Shown here in pieces: positions 20,961 to 32,177 of a DNA stretch of 64,000 nucleotides (position 1 is its first letter; the number at the start of each line of letters is the position of its first letter). The translations under genes and the position numbers were made by a program. Source of the DNA: Alisma plantago-aquatica (Eukaryota > Streptophyta > Magnoliopsida > Alismatales > Alismataceae); NCBI GenBank assembly GCA_963693085.1, contig OY856409.1, forward strand, positions 1,338,854,915-1,338,918,914. The letters are read 5' to 3'. A model generated the notes under the pieces. It was not told the origin of the DNA and did no database searches. It saw nothing but the letters and a program-made list of their open reading frames with translations.

Positions 20961-20980
20961 AACATACTTTTGAGTATGTT
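20961..20980 (+). promoter_or_regulatory. Hairpin in B's 5' LTR
   Basis: AACATAC-TTTTGA-GTATGTT has a perfect 7-bp stem and is repeated in the 3' LTR at 30599-30618. Element A has GCATAC-TATTGA-GTATGC at 45214-45231 in the same sequence context (TTCCTAAGGGAA upstream), with one compensating base-pair change. Confidence 0.5.
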
Positions 20981-21666
20981 GGGGTTATGGACGCAAATAT
21001 CCTTACGTCCTAATGTAGGAATTGATGTAAGATGTACCTTGAATCCATCAATCCTCCATTATATATTTTATGCCGGGATGATGTATCACTAATCTCCCGA
21101 TGATGTTGTTAATGCTGCATCGGTGTGAGATAAACATGAAATCCCTCGATGGTGAAGAGAGTACAGAATGCCATTGTAGCTCTAATAGTGAAGTTGCCAG
21201 AATATCCTGGAAAGCTATTATAGAAGAGACACGAGATGTCCTGCATGTTGATCCTCACACTGACTGAGGAAGATGAGGTCATAAGAATCTGGCTCTTTTG
21301 ATGACCTATGTATGGTACCGATGCGATTTCATAATGGTCGGTTGGAGAATGAGCGGTATACCTCATCTCCTCAGGGCATAATAATGTTTGAAAAATATAA
21401 TCAGCTGTGTAGCATAACTGCTTAGGTTGAACTACGAGAAACAGTGATTGATGATACATTGTTTAGAATGTTCTAGTTAGATAACTAGTATACATGTACT
21501 TCATATTCTTTATTGAGATATTCTTTGATATTCAATTAAGTTATAATTGAAATGATTGCTTAAAGAGAATGTTGCTTCACTTAGTTATATAATGTTAAAC
21601 CGGTTGTTAAATGTTTAAAGTTATATTGCTTATTGTTATTCCTTAATTGCAATGACAAAGCTTCTG

Positions 21667-21708
21667 GCGAAGAGTTATAACTCTCGCTGGGACAATTATT
21701 CAATTGTC
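21667..21708 (+). promoter_or_regulatory. Two adjacent stem-loops in B's 5' LTR
   Basis: GCGAAGAGTTATAACTCTCGC (21 bases in all, one mismatch) at 21667-21687 and GACAATTATTCAATTGTC at 21691-21708 are near-perfect inverted repeats three bases apart. The 3' LTR copies are at 31305-31325 and 31329-31346. Confidence 0.6.
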
Positions 21709-22151
21709 TCACCCCCGTGGGATTCGACTTTTTAGTTTGACGTCGAGGACGGAGGAACCCATCTGAGGGTGAGCAGCAGCAACAACAACATTAGGGACAG
21801 TAGTGATTCTCAGGTGGAGACATTGTCTGTCAAGTCTTGTAGATAGTATGACCTATGTGTCGTCTCTGTACTCTCAGGTCCTAGGAGTCATTAGATCTGA
21901 GGTTTTTGGCTTAATGCCTCGAGATTTTTGTATCTTGCCTTGCACAGATAACACGGCAATTGATGTATGTAATCACTCGAGATGTGATTTTACAGAAATG
22001 TAATGATGAATCAAGTTGTAAACAAATTATCTTGTTTTCTTATAAAAGAGTTTTATTACTAAAAGATCTCTTTCCAAAAAGTTTTAATTTTTAATGGTTT
22101 TTAATAATTCTACTGCTAGTTAATCGCTTCCGCTTAGTTTACCTCAAGTTT

Positions 22152-22168
22152 TGGCGATTCGATCGCCA
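22152..22168 (+). promoter_or_regulatory. Palindrome at the very end of B's 5' LTR
   Basis: TGGCGATTCGATCGCCA has a 7-bp stem and a 3-base loop and ends two bases before the LTR terminus. The 3' copy is at 31790-31806. Confidence 0.6.
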
Positions 22169-22176
22169 CAACTAAG

Positions 22177-22188
22177 TGGTATCAGAGC
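22177..22188 (+). other. Primer-binding site of B
   Basis: TGGTATCAGAGC for initiator tRNA-Met lies 6 bases after the LTR end and continues CTCTAGG. Confidence 0.9.
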
Positions 22189-22304
22189 TCTAGGTTCGCT
22201 GAGTCTACAGAGATATAGGACTTAGGATGTTGAGTCTGTTCTAGTGTCTTCCAGTATATCTAATAGTGTCTTCTGCTCCTCATGAGAAGAAGATAAGATT
22301 AAGG

Positions 22305-23471
22305 ATGTCTGGACCATACGAGGAATATGTTGCAGAGAGTAGTGTTGCTGCACCCAGAGAAGGTTCAAGAAACCCAGAGATAGAGCAACCTGTGCCTGAA
22401 CCACCCCAGTTCAATCCAACTGACATGGGGAACCTAGCCGTCCAGACCATGTTTGGGCAGTTTATGACTGCCATGACACACATAACTAATAGGATGCCTA
22501 TACCTGCACCTAGGGCACCTACCCCTCCCGAAGGACAAGGGATCGAAAAGACATTTGAACGACTTCGCCGAGTTGGAGCCATGGAGTATGCTGGAACAGC
22601 TGACCCAGCAGATGCTGACTTGTGGTTAACTGAACTAGAGAAGGCCTTTAGAATCCTAAACATCCCAGAAGCTGAGAAGGTTAAACATGTTGTATATCTT
22701 CTCAAAGGGAGTGCTGGTCATTGGTGGACCATGGAAGAACAAAAGAGGCCAGGTGTGGAGGTTGCATGGGAAGTTTTCTGACGGGAATTTATCAACAGAT
22801 ATTTCCCTAAGACATTCCTGCATGAGAAAATCTCTCAGTTTGAGAGGTTAAGGCAAGGTCCAATGAACATTAGCGAGTACGAGGCTAAGTTCATGGAACT
22901 GTTGCAGTTCTGTCCGCACATGGCAGCTATAGATGAAGAAAGGATTAGGCGCTTTGAGAAAGGGTTAAATGCTGAGTTGACTACTCCCATGTTTGCCCTA
23001 GAGAATAGAGAAAGGTTTGCTACCTTTCTAGAATCTGTCAGAAGGATAGAGAGGTCTGTGGTAGAGAAGAGACAGACCCAGAACAATAGGATGTATCCTC
23101 AGTTCCAAGGATCTTCATCCAGAGATTTCAAGAAACCTAGGTTTTCTACGCCTACGCCACCACTTAGACCCAGTACCCAGACACAATGGACGTCGAATAG
23201 GGGTAGAGGACGAAGTCTACCACTAGAAGGAGCTCGCAGTTCAGCATCTATGTCAGTTACAGGACCACCCAAACCACAACAACTGAACAAAAGTTGCTAT
23301 ATATGTGGGAAGATGGGACATTTGATGAAAGTCTGCAGAGCCAGAGAAGTAAGTGTAACTCAACCTCAAAGGCAGAGTCAGCAAGGATCGCAAAGGAGAC
23401 AGTTTCCAGGAGGAGCTAGAGGACGTGGACAAGTGCCCCAAGCTGGATCGTCGGCACCGAATCAACCATAG
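22305..23471 (+). pseudogene. B gag (capsid/nucleocapsid), two in-frame stops
   Basis: I take the ATG at 22305 as start; the frame is open from 22266, but that codon is GTG. The first third is low-complexity and charged. Next comes the Retrotrans_gag core: DADLWLTELEKAF, then LLKGSAGHWW, a TGA at 22779-22781 and REFINRYFP, a standard order for chromovirus Gag. A CX2CX4HX4C zinc knuckle (CYICGKMGHLMKVC, 23295-23336) for RNA binding follows, inside an arginine/glycine/glutamine-rich tail. The frame ends at a TAG (23469-23471) where the pol frame continues in phase, so gag and pol were one frame. Both stops fit single or simple C-to-T changes. Gag would build cytoplasmic particles. This copy is broken. 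Confidence 0.93.
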
Positions 23472-23492
23472 GAAACAGCAAGGTTTTATGCA

Positions 23493-26400
23493 ATGAATCC
23501 ACCTGATGTAGTGATCAACCCTCGGGTTGTGGAAGGTCAGATGGAATTGTTATATTCAGATATGTCTACATCCTGCGTTGTATCTATTTTGATTGATCCG
23601 GGTGCTATGCACTCCTTTATCACTCGAAGGGTGATTCATAACTGCAATATGACAGTCAGTCATATGGCAGATAGTTTGTTGCTAGAAACTCCGTTGATGG
23701 GGTCTACTATGTTGCAGGAGGTATGTTCTCCCTGCATCCTTTTCTTTTATGAGCATCGGATTCAAGTGGAACTTATACCACTTGAGATGTAAGGATTTGA
23801 TATAATCCTTGGGATGGATACCTTGGAAAGGTATAAGGTTGTTTTGGATTGTGAATACAAGCAAGCTATGTTTGTTGATGATAGTGACACATGGATCTTT
23901 CAAGGAGAAAGAAAGATTCTACCCACCTGTCTTGTGTCAGCTATGGTTGCTGAGAAGTTGATGAGGCAAGGATGTCATGCATTCTTGGCCCATGTGGTAG
24001 ATACTACCATGGATAGTCCTAACCCTGCCGAAGTTCCTGTAGTCAGGGAATTTGAAGATGTATTTCCTGAAGAACTTCCAGGTGTGCCACCACCTTAGGA
24101 AATTGATTTTGAGATCAATTTAATCCCAGACACACAACCTATAGCACAAACACCATATAGGATGGCGCCTGCTGAGATGGCAGAACTCAAGAAACAACTG
24201 TAGGAGTTGCTTGAGAAGGGTTTCATCCAACTGAGTACTTCACCCTGGGGTGCTCCGGTCCTCTTTGTTAAAAAGAAAGACGGATCAATGCGGCTGTGCA
24301 TTGATTACAGACAATTAAATAAAGTAACAATAAAGAATAAGTATCCTCTGCCGAGGATTGATGATCTCTTTGACCAGTTGCGTGGTGCAACCGCCTTCTC
24401 AAAGATAGACTTAAGATCGAGATATCATCAACTCCGTATTAAGGATAGTGGCATACCCAAGTCTGCCTTTAGGACAAGGTATGGTCACTACGAGTTCACA
24501 GTTATGTCATTCGGACTAACAAAAGCACCGGCTGCATTTATGGAACTCATGAATAGAATCTTCTGACCTTTTCTCGATCAGTGTGTTGTTTTCTTTATAG
24601 ATGACATTCTGATCTATAGTAGAAATGCTCAGCAGCATGAACAGCATCTTCGTCAGGCTCTAACTTTGCTAAGAGAACACAAGCTTTATGCTAAGTTTAG
24701 CAAATGTGAGTTCTGGTTACTGGAAGTATCTTTCCTTGGACACGTGATATCTGCTTCGGGTATTCGTGTTGACCCTAAAAAGGTAGAATCTATTCTACAA
24801 TGGGAACAGCCGAAGACACCGATGGAAATCCGTAGTTTCTTAGGGTTGGCTGGATATTACCGAAGGTTCATTAAGAACTTCAGCTCCATAGCTTTACCCT
24901 TGACCAAGTTGACCAGGAAGGATGTTCCTTTTGTTTGGAGTGATAAGTGTCAGCAATCTTTCCAGTTGCTGAAGGAGAGGCTGACAAGTGCACATGTGCT
25001 TGTGTTACCTGAGCAAGGAAAAGGATACATAGTTTTCTGTGATGCCTCCAAGAATGGACTTGGATGTGTGTTGATGCAGGATAAACAAGTGATTTCTTTT
25101 GCTTCCCGATAGCTTAAGAAACACGAGGAGAATTATCCGACACACGATTTAGAACTATCTGTTGTAGTTCATGCCTTGAAGATCTGGAGACATTATATTT
25201 ATGGAGAGACATTCCATATTTTCACAGACCATAAGAACCTTAAGTACATCTTTTCTCAGCATGAGCTTAACATGAGGCAACGCCACTGGATGGAATTAAT
25301 CAAGGACTACGAGTGTACAATTGATTACCATCCAGGGAAAGCCAATGTGGTTGCTGATGCTTTGAGTAGGAAATCAGCAACGCCAGCCTTAGATAGAGCA
25401 CAATTAAATTCCTTAGTATGCTCTAGGAGAGATATGTTTATCTCCTTAAGGCAAGACAATGTACAATTGAAGGTGTCATTGTTATCCAAGTTGTTAGCTG
25501 AGATGCATATAAAACCTACTCTGAGAGAACAGATCAAGGAGGCACAGCAAGTCGATGTTGCAGTTCAACAGATTAGATCGGAGTATGGTAATGGGAAACA
25601 AGATGGTTTCCATGAGTCAGATGATCAGGTAGCTTGTTATCATGGTAGGATGATAGTGTCAGATGTGGATAACTTAAGAAAGTTAGTCCTGGAAGAAGAT
25701 CATTCTTTGATGTATGCTATGCATCCAGGAAGCACCAAGATGTATCAAAACTTAAAAGATATTTATTGGTGGCCTGGAATGAAAAAGGATGTTGCTGAGT
25801 TTGTTATGCAGTGTCCTGTGTGTCAGCAAGTTAAAGTTGAACACCAGAAGCCTGCAGGAACAATGCAACCTTTTCCCATACCACAGTGGAAGTGGGATCA
25901 TGTAACCATGGACTTTGTTGTTGGCCTACCCAGGACAAGAAAAGGGCATGATTCCATTTGGGTAATAGTTGATAGGTTGACAAAGACAGTGCATTTCTTG
26001 CCTGTTAAAATGACCTATTCTGCTGAGAAGCTAGCACAGTTGTATGTTGAAGAGAATTTGTGGCTGCATGGAGTTCTAGTCACCATTGTTTCTGATAGAG
26101 GTCCCTAGTTTATGATTCGTTTTTGGGAATGACTTCATAAAGCTTTAGGCACACAGTTAAGGTTTAGTACAGCCTTTCATCCTCAGACTGATGGACAGTC
26201 AGAAAGGACTATACATACCTTAGAAGACTTGCTTAGAGCATGTGTTCTCCAGTTTACAGGGAGTTGGGTTTGCACCTAAGCTTGATAGAGTTTGACTATA
26301 ACAATAGCTATCAACATCGCATTGACATGGTACCTTATGAAGCTTTGTATGGTAGACATTGTAGATCACCCCTATGTTGGTATGAAACTGGTGAATATCA

Positions 26401-26947
26401 GTTGTTAGGTCCTGGTCTTGTGCAACAGACCACAGAAAAGATTAAAGTAATACAACAACAGATAAAGACTGCACAGGATAGGCAGAAGTCTTACGCTGAT
26501 AAGCGTCGAAGACCTTTAGAATTCCAGGTTGGAGACAGAGTGTACCTCAAAGTCTCACCTTGGAAAGGGGTTCTGAGATTTGGAAGGAAAGGAAAGTTAG
26601 CTCCTAGGTTTTTGGGGCCTTATCCAATCATTGAACGAATTGGAAGGGTAGCCTATAAACTAGAATTGCCACCAGAGTTATAGAGGTTACACCTTGTGTT
26701 TCACATTTCTATGCTGAGGAAATGTCACCCTGATACAGAATCAGTTCTGCAACCTATGGAGGTAGAATTGAATGATGATATATCTTATCAGGAAGGACCA
26801 GTGTCAATCCTTGATAAAAGAATTAAAAAGTTGAAAAAGAAAGACATAAGTCTTGTAAAAGTCCTTTGGAATCACCATGGTGTTGAAGAAGCCACACGGG
26901 AACTAGAGGAAGAGATGAGAAGGAAATACCCTGCTCTTTTCTCTTAA
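23493..26947 (+). pseudogene. B pol: protease, RT, RNase H, integrase and chromodomain-like tail, with stops
   Basis: Aspartic protease has LIDPGAMHSF (23595-23625), where D-[ST]-G is usual. Reverse transcriptase (24200-24700) has [28 protein letters not shown] and FIDD at 24594-24605 as the YXDD site. RNase H follows (24980-25380). Integrase has an H-H-C-C zinc site (CPVCQQVK, 25815-25840) and DDE residues in TMDF, SDRGP and GQSERT. The C-terminal module has SPWKG and GPYPI, then a chromodomain-like end (VKVLWNHHGVEEATRELEEE, 26857-26916). Stops lie at 23790, 24096, 24201, 24564, 25110, 26106 and about 26131, and a frameshift lies near 26270. Apart from that shift it is one frame with gag. 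It would copy the RNA and integrate the DNA, with the tail reading chromatin marks. This copy is inactive. Confidence 0.93.
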
Positions 26948-27687
26948 TATGTTTTGTTGATTTCGGGGACGAAATCCTTGTAAGGGCTGGATAATTTGTA
27001 ACATCCCTGACCTGGGTTATGGACTAACCCTAGGTGTTTTGCTTAAATATGTGATTAAGTGCTTGTGGTTATCTTTTGATATGTGATTAAAGCTTCTGAG
27101 GAACATATATTTCTATTTCTGTCCTTTTTGAACAATGTTGTAATATTGTTTTGTTAAATATGGACTTATGTGCAAATTACCCAATTAGAGGGGTTAACTT
27201 GCAAATTGCACATGTTTAGATGTTCCTCTGGTGTTGAGATATCATAAGAATGAATATGATGTAGTAATATGGATTCTCCAAGCTTGGGCACCAAGATATA
27301 GCTTGTAAAGCAATCCTTGTGCTTTAAAACCTAGTTTTGGTGTAAACTGCAATTTACCCAAAACATAGGGTGCAACATGTAAAATATACCTTCTAGAGTA
27401 TCTTTCATGTCTCTTGACATCAGGTAGAGCAAAGATGATGAGGATGGTTCCTCATCATAATGTTCGAATAAGAAAGATAACCTTTATATCTAAATAACCA
27501 AGTTTTATGCAAAATGACCCTTTTATATGTACAACTTAGTAAGGTGTTTGGCTTCTTTTCCTCTAAACCTTGGATAAGGGAGGAGGTTTTCTTAATTGAT
27601 GAAAGGAGAGACGTGGATAAGGAGGGGAGAAGGACCTATTTGAGAAATAAGGAAATAATTGTCTTTGCCTTGAAAATATACCCAAAA

Positions 27688-27694
27688 TATATAA
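27688..27694 (+). promoter_or_regulatory. Candidate TATA box of B, 3' LTR
   Basis: TATATAA in the same context as 9102-9108. Confidence 0.35.
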
Positions 27695-28210
27695 GTACAT
27701 TCTTTTTACAAAGCAAGGGATTGTTTCCCTTCATTCCTCTTCTTATCTCTTTGCTTTGGCCGACTAAGGAGGAGCTCAGGAGCAGAGGAGAACGGCCAAG
27801 ACTGAATTGGGTAAGTTTTGATTGCCATCTAGCTCGAATTCATGGAGGAAATCTTGCTATGAGGTTGGTTTAGTAGTCTTCCATACATAACTCTTCTTTC
27901 TAGCCATCATCTCCATCCATATCTTGAGGAACAGACCTTGGACGACCTGTGGAGCTCAAGCCACCTTTAAAGCTACGAAGCTTGGATCTCTATATCTGAT
28001 CCTAAGGCGGGTTTTATAACTCTAACCCTTTAAGTTTTGTTATGCATCTTCTTTCTATGAAAACGTAGCTTAATCTCCTTCCTTAGACACTTCTATGTGT
28101 TCTTGCTACCAAAACTGTGAAGAACAGTCGATGTTCTTGAGGTAGAAGAAGGTGGCATTATTTACAAAGTTCATCCTAATCTTACTTTAGCATACGGTCC
28201 TCCACCTCTT

Positions 28211-29320
28211 GCCCAAACGGTTTGTAAAACCATTTGGAAGCAAATGGATTCAAAACCGTTTGAAGGGCAAATGGTTTCACAAGAACGTTTGGGAGCAACC
28301 GGTCCAAGACCGTTTGTATGAGTTGACCAAACATTGACCATTTGGAGATCTGTTGTACACATTATGGACTAATCACCCACCAAAATTCATCACCCAATTC
28401 CAAGTAAATCACCAATTGAAGGCACTTTACTCATTTAAACCCTAATCGGGTCTATTGTTGATTTCAATAGTGCAATCATGTTGAAGTTTGGGTTGAGTGG
28501 CCCAAACGGTTTCAAAACCATTTGGGGATCACCCAAATGGTCTCAAGACTGTTTGGTGATCACCCAAGACCGTTTGGAGGTCTAGGGTTAAGTGGGGTTG
28601 ACCAATTGAGGGTCCAATCATATCAAGTTTTTGAACAATTAAATGTTGATTTTGTAACCAAATCTAGGGTTCAACTCTTAAGTGAATGACTTGGTTTTTA
28701 CTTAAATAATGGGCAAACGGTCTCAAAACCGTTTGGAGGATGTCCAAACGATCCCAAGACCGTTTGGGGTCAGGTCATGACCCAATTGAATGATGGTTCA
28801 ATGGGTTCAACATCAATTAGACTCATGTTGATGTATGTTGGAGGGCAATCGATTCCAAACCCTAATCCAATCAATCCCAACCTTAATTGGTGACCAATTG
28901 AAGTTCAATTGAGGGTCAAATCGGTAAGGATTGACTTAATTGATTCAATTGATGAGTGGCTAACCTTGGCATGAACGTTTGGGGGTTTCAACATTGAAAA
29001 CCCTAACTCAATTGGATAGGTTGAGGCACCTTTTGGTCCATGCGGTTTTGAGGGTGTTTGGACCAAACGGTCTCAAGACTGTTTGGGGCCAAACGATCCC
29101 TTTCAAGATCAATTTGTCCATGCGGTTTCAAGGTGAAAGTTGGCCAAACAGTCAACAAGACCAAACGGTCTTCACCTCATCTAGGGCAAACGGTCTTGAT
29201 GGTGTACCTTGCCATGCGGTCTTGAAAGTCAAAGGGTCCAAACGGTCAACAACTCCATGCGGTTTCAAAACCGTTTGGAGGTTGAAAGTCTAAAACCGTT
29301 TGGGGTCTTTTAAGGTCAAG
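28211..29320. repeat. AAACGGTTT/AAACCGTTT array in B's 3' LTR
   Basis: Counterpart of 18581-19690 plus 9627-9651. Several cores differ between the two copies by single C/T or G/A changes, such as ATGG for ACGG. Confidence 0.9.
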
Positions 29321-31813
29321 AACGTTTGATGCTTTAAAGGCTAAGATGTTTTAATGGTTGATTAACCTAAACCCTAAAGATACCTAAAGTCATTAAGGGG
29401 TTAAGTAATGAGTGGACTAATGCATGTTATGGTAAATGGTGAACATTACAAAAGTACCCTTAATGGGTTAGTGTGACTAGTACCTCTTGATCAAGCAAAC
29501 CCTAATGACCATAATGGTGATGACATGACTTATGTTATCAAGGTTGATTTGACTTAACCTAATCTAGAGTGATGTAAACATCATCTAATAGTAAGAGGAG
29601 AGAGAAGACTCCTAATATGAATGAGAATCAAGTAAAATACCTCCAATATACACATAATTAGGGTATGATCCTTCATAGAGAGATCATGGAAACCCTAATT
29701 ATGGTGATTAATGAATCATAACTTATTTGAAGGCATTAATGAAAGTAATCTTCATACATGATGATGGTATGACCTCAATTCACTGTAATATGAATAGTAA
29801 ACCCTAATTTTAGGGTAATATCATGTAATGTGAATAGTAAACCCTAATCTAGGGTGATATGATGAAATGAACAGTAAACCCTAATTCTGGGTTATGCTTT
29901 TAAGTATAAAACTTCATGATTGAAGTATGAAATAGGGAATCACTTTTCCTTATTAAGATAAAAGGGGTTGAATAACCCTAATTGAAATGAATAGGGAAAA
30001 CCTAACCTTATTGAAGGCATAATTGTACAACCCTTGAATTAAAAAGATTATCTCTGTTTCATAATATGCTGATATAGAGATAAATTGCCTATTATCAAAC
30101 GTATTAACCATGCACGTCTTTATAAAGAAGTGATCATAACTAGGTAAGGGTTATGATGTCTTATTCATTAAAATCATGTTATAAGCTTTATGAATAATGA
30201 TATACTATCTTGCCTGGTTTAAGAGGTAACATATGAGATTGATGGGCTGTAAGAGCCATGAGCAATATCTACATTGATATAATCAAGGTCATGTTGTTAG
30301 ATGACTTATGATGATCTAAGGGTTTGAACACCCCTTTTTTGAATCATAATGATGAGATGGTTAAGGATTGATATCCCAATGATAACTGATGTGAAATGAA
30401 CTTGATATATTTAGTATTCTTTCTTTATAGCAGTTGCTTTAATGGTTTATGTTTGAAAACATGCCTGATGCTAAAAGTTTGCTATAATGTACTTAAATAA
30501 TCAAGTATAATGATATCATATAGAGCCATGATCATAGATCCATCATTGTCAGTAGTTTAATGATGGTGAAATAGGTTTTCCTAAGGGAACTCCTGGAGAA
30601 CATACTTTTGAGTATGTTGGGGTTATGGACGCAGATATCCTTACGTCCTAATGTAGGAATTGATGTAAGATGTACCTTTAATCCATCAATCCTCCATTAT
30701 ATATTTTATGCCAGGATGATGTATCACTAATCTCCCGATGATGTTGTTAATGCCGCATCGGTGTGAGATAAACATGAAGTCCCTCGATGGCGAAGAGAGT
30801 ACATAATGCCACTGTAGCTCTAATAGCGAAGTTGCTAGAATATCCTAGAAAGCTATTATAGCATAGACACGAGATGTCCTGCATGTTGATCCTCACACTG
30901 ACTGAGGAAGATGAGGTCATAAGAATCCGGATCTTTTGATGACCTATGTATGGTACCGATGTGATTTCGTAATGGTTAGTTGGAGAATGAGCGGTATACC
31001 TCATCTCCTCAGGGCATAATAATGTTTGAAAAACATAATCAGCCGTGTAGCATAACTGCTTAGGTTGAACTACGAGAAATAGTGATTGATGATACATTGT
31101 TTAGAATGTTCTAGTTAGATAACTAGTATACATGTCCTTCATATTCTTTATTGAGATATGCTTTGATATTCAATTAAGTTATAATTGAAATGATTGCTTA
31201 AAGAGAATGTTGCTTCACTTAGTTATATAATGTTAAACCTGCTGTTAAATGTTTAAATTTATATTGCTTATTGTTATTCCTTAATTTCAATGACAAAGCT
31301 TCTGGCGAAGAGTTATAACTCTCACTGGGACAATTATTCAATTGTCTCACCCCCGTGGGATTTGACTTTTTAGCTGGACGCCGAGGACGGAGGAACCCAT
31401 CTAAGGGTGAGCAGCAGCAACAACAACATCAGGGACAGTAGTGATTCTCAGGTGGAGACATTGTCTGTCAAGTCTTATAGATAGTATGACCTATGTGTCA
31501 TCTCTGTACTCTCAGGTCTTAGGAGTCAGTAGATCTGAGGTTTTTGGCTTAATGCCTCGAGATTTTTGTATCTTGCCTTGCACAGATAACAGGGCAATTG
31601 ATGTATGTAATCACTCGAGATGTGATTTTACAGAAATGTAATGATGAATCAAGTTGTAAACAATTTATCTTGTTTTCTTATAAAAGAGTTTTATTACTAA
31701 AAGATCTCTTTCCAAAAAGTTTTAATTTTTAATGGTTTTTAATAATTCCGCTGCTAGTTAATCGCTTCTGCTTAGTTTACCTCGTGTTTTGGCGATTCGA
31801 TCGCCACATAGTA

Positions 31814-31911
31814 GGTCATCATCTGGTGGTCTATCAGACTCCCACATGGAGATGTTGATTTCATGTCCACGGAATCTCTAGGCCATGGACACATGGAGAG
31901 GTGATGGGACA
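31814..31911 (+). repeat. A 5' LTR, segment 2 (between B and D)
   Basis: About 100 bases matching 60023-60127 of A's 3' LTR, including CTGGTGGTCTAT and GGACACATGGAGAG. B and D therefore inserted only about 100 bp apart. Confidence 0.85.
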
Positions 31912-32171
31912 TGCTATGACCCACATCAAAGTTAACTAATAAGTACAATGATAATAGCATCATCATGTTAATTAAGTTAAGTTCTCATGTTGTGATTAGT
32001 GCTTTGATCTAGTTTTACAGTCTAATTATCATGATTTGGTGTCTTGAGGTTGTATATGATCCCACACTTGAAACTTTGCAAAAGAAATCATGCAAATCGG
32101 ACATTCGAGGTGAAAGTTATAGCATTTTCAAGAGCCTTGGGGTTAGATTTGCAATTTTTCTAGTTATTTGA

Positions 32172-32177
32172 TATAAC
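32172..32177 (+). promoter_or_regulatory. Candidate TATA box of D
   Basis: GATATAACCCCC is followed by CCTTCC/TCTTCTTC pyrimidine-rich sequence. The same is found near 39882 in the 3' LTR. Weak but conserved. Confidence 0.35.

Larger units (their letters stand above)
18586..22170 (+). repeat. B 5' LTR, part right of element C
   Basis: Collinear with 28245-31808 in the 3' LTR. In order it holds the AAACGG/CCGTTT array (to about 19690), an AAACCCTAA-rich section (19700-20400), a hairpin at 20961-20980, two stem-loops at 21667-21708 and a terminal palindrome at 22152-22168. It ends GATCGCCACA. Confidence 0.93.
8411..31808 (+). mobile_element. Element B: Ty3/gypsy chromovirus (Tekay/Del-like), hosting C
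   Basis: B begins TGTAACATCC and ends GATCGCCACA. The flanks are TGGGA (8406-8410) and TAGTA (31809-31813), a 5-bp target duplication with two changes. Beyond it A's LTR resumes with GGTCAT, just as in A's intact 3' copy. LTRs: 8411-22170 minus C (about 4.83 kb) and 26997-31808 (4.81 kb), nearly identical over long stretches. The interior, 22171-26996, holds one gag-pol reading frame broken by stops. The chromodomain-like C-terminus and domain order place it with Tekay/Del. Confidence 0.93.
26997..31808 (+). repeat. B 3' LTR
   Basis: TGTAACATCC...GATCGCCACA, 4812 bp, uninterrupted. It is the reference copy for the LTR split by C. It is near-identical at its left end. Small indels occur in the AAACGG array, for example a lost piece near 29100. 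Confidence 0.95.

Noticed and set aside
22280..22705. Minus-strand open frame of 141 codons
   Set aside because: It is antisense to B's gag, which has clear Gag motifs on the plus strand.
22305..26947. Programmed stop readthrough or codon reassignment in B's gag-pol
   Set aside because: Stops of all three kinds are scattered at sites explained by C-to-T change, and a frameshift is also present. Decay is simpler.
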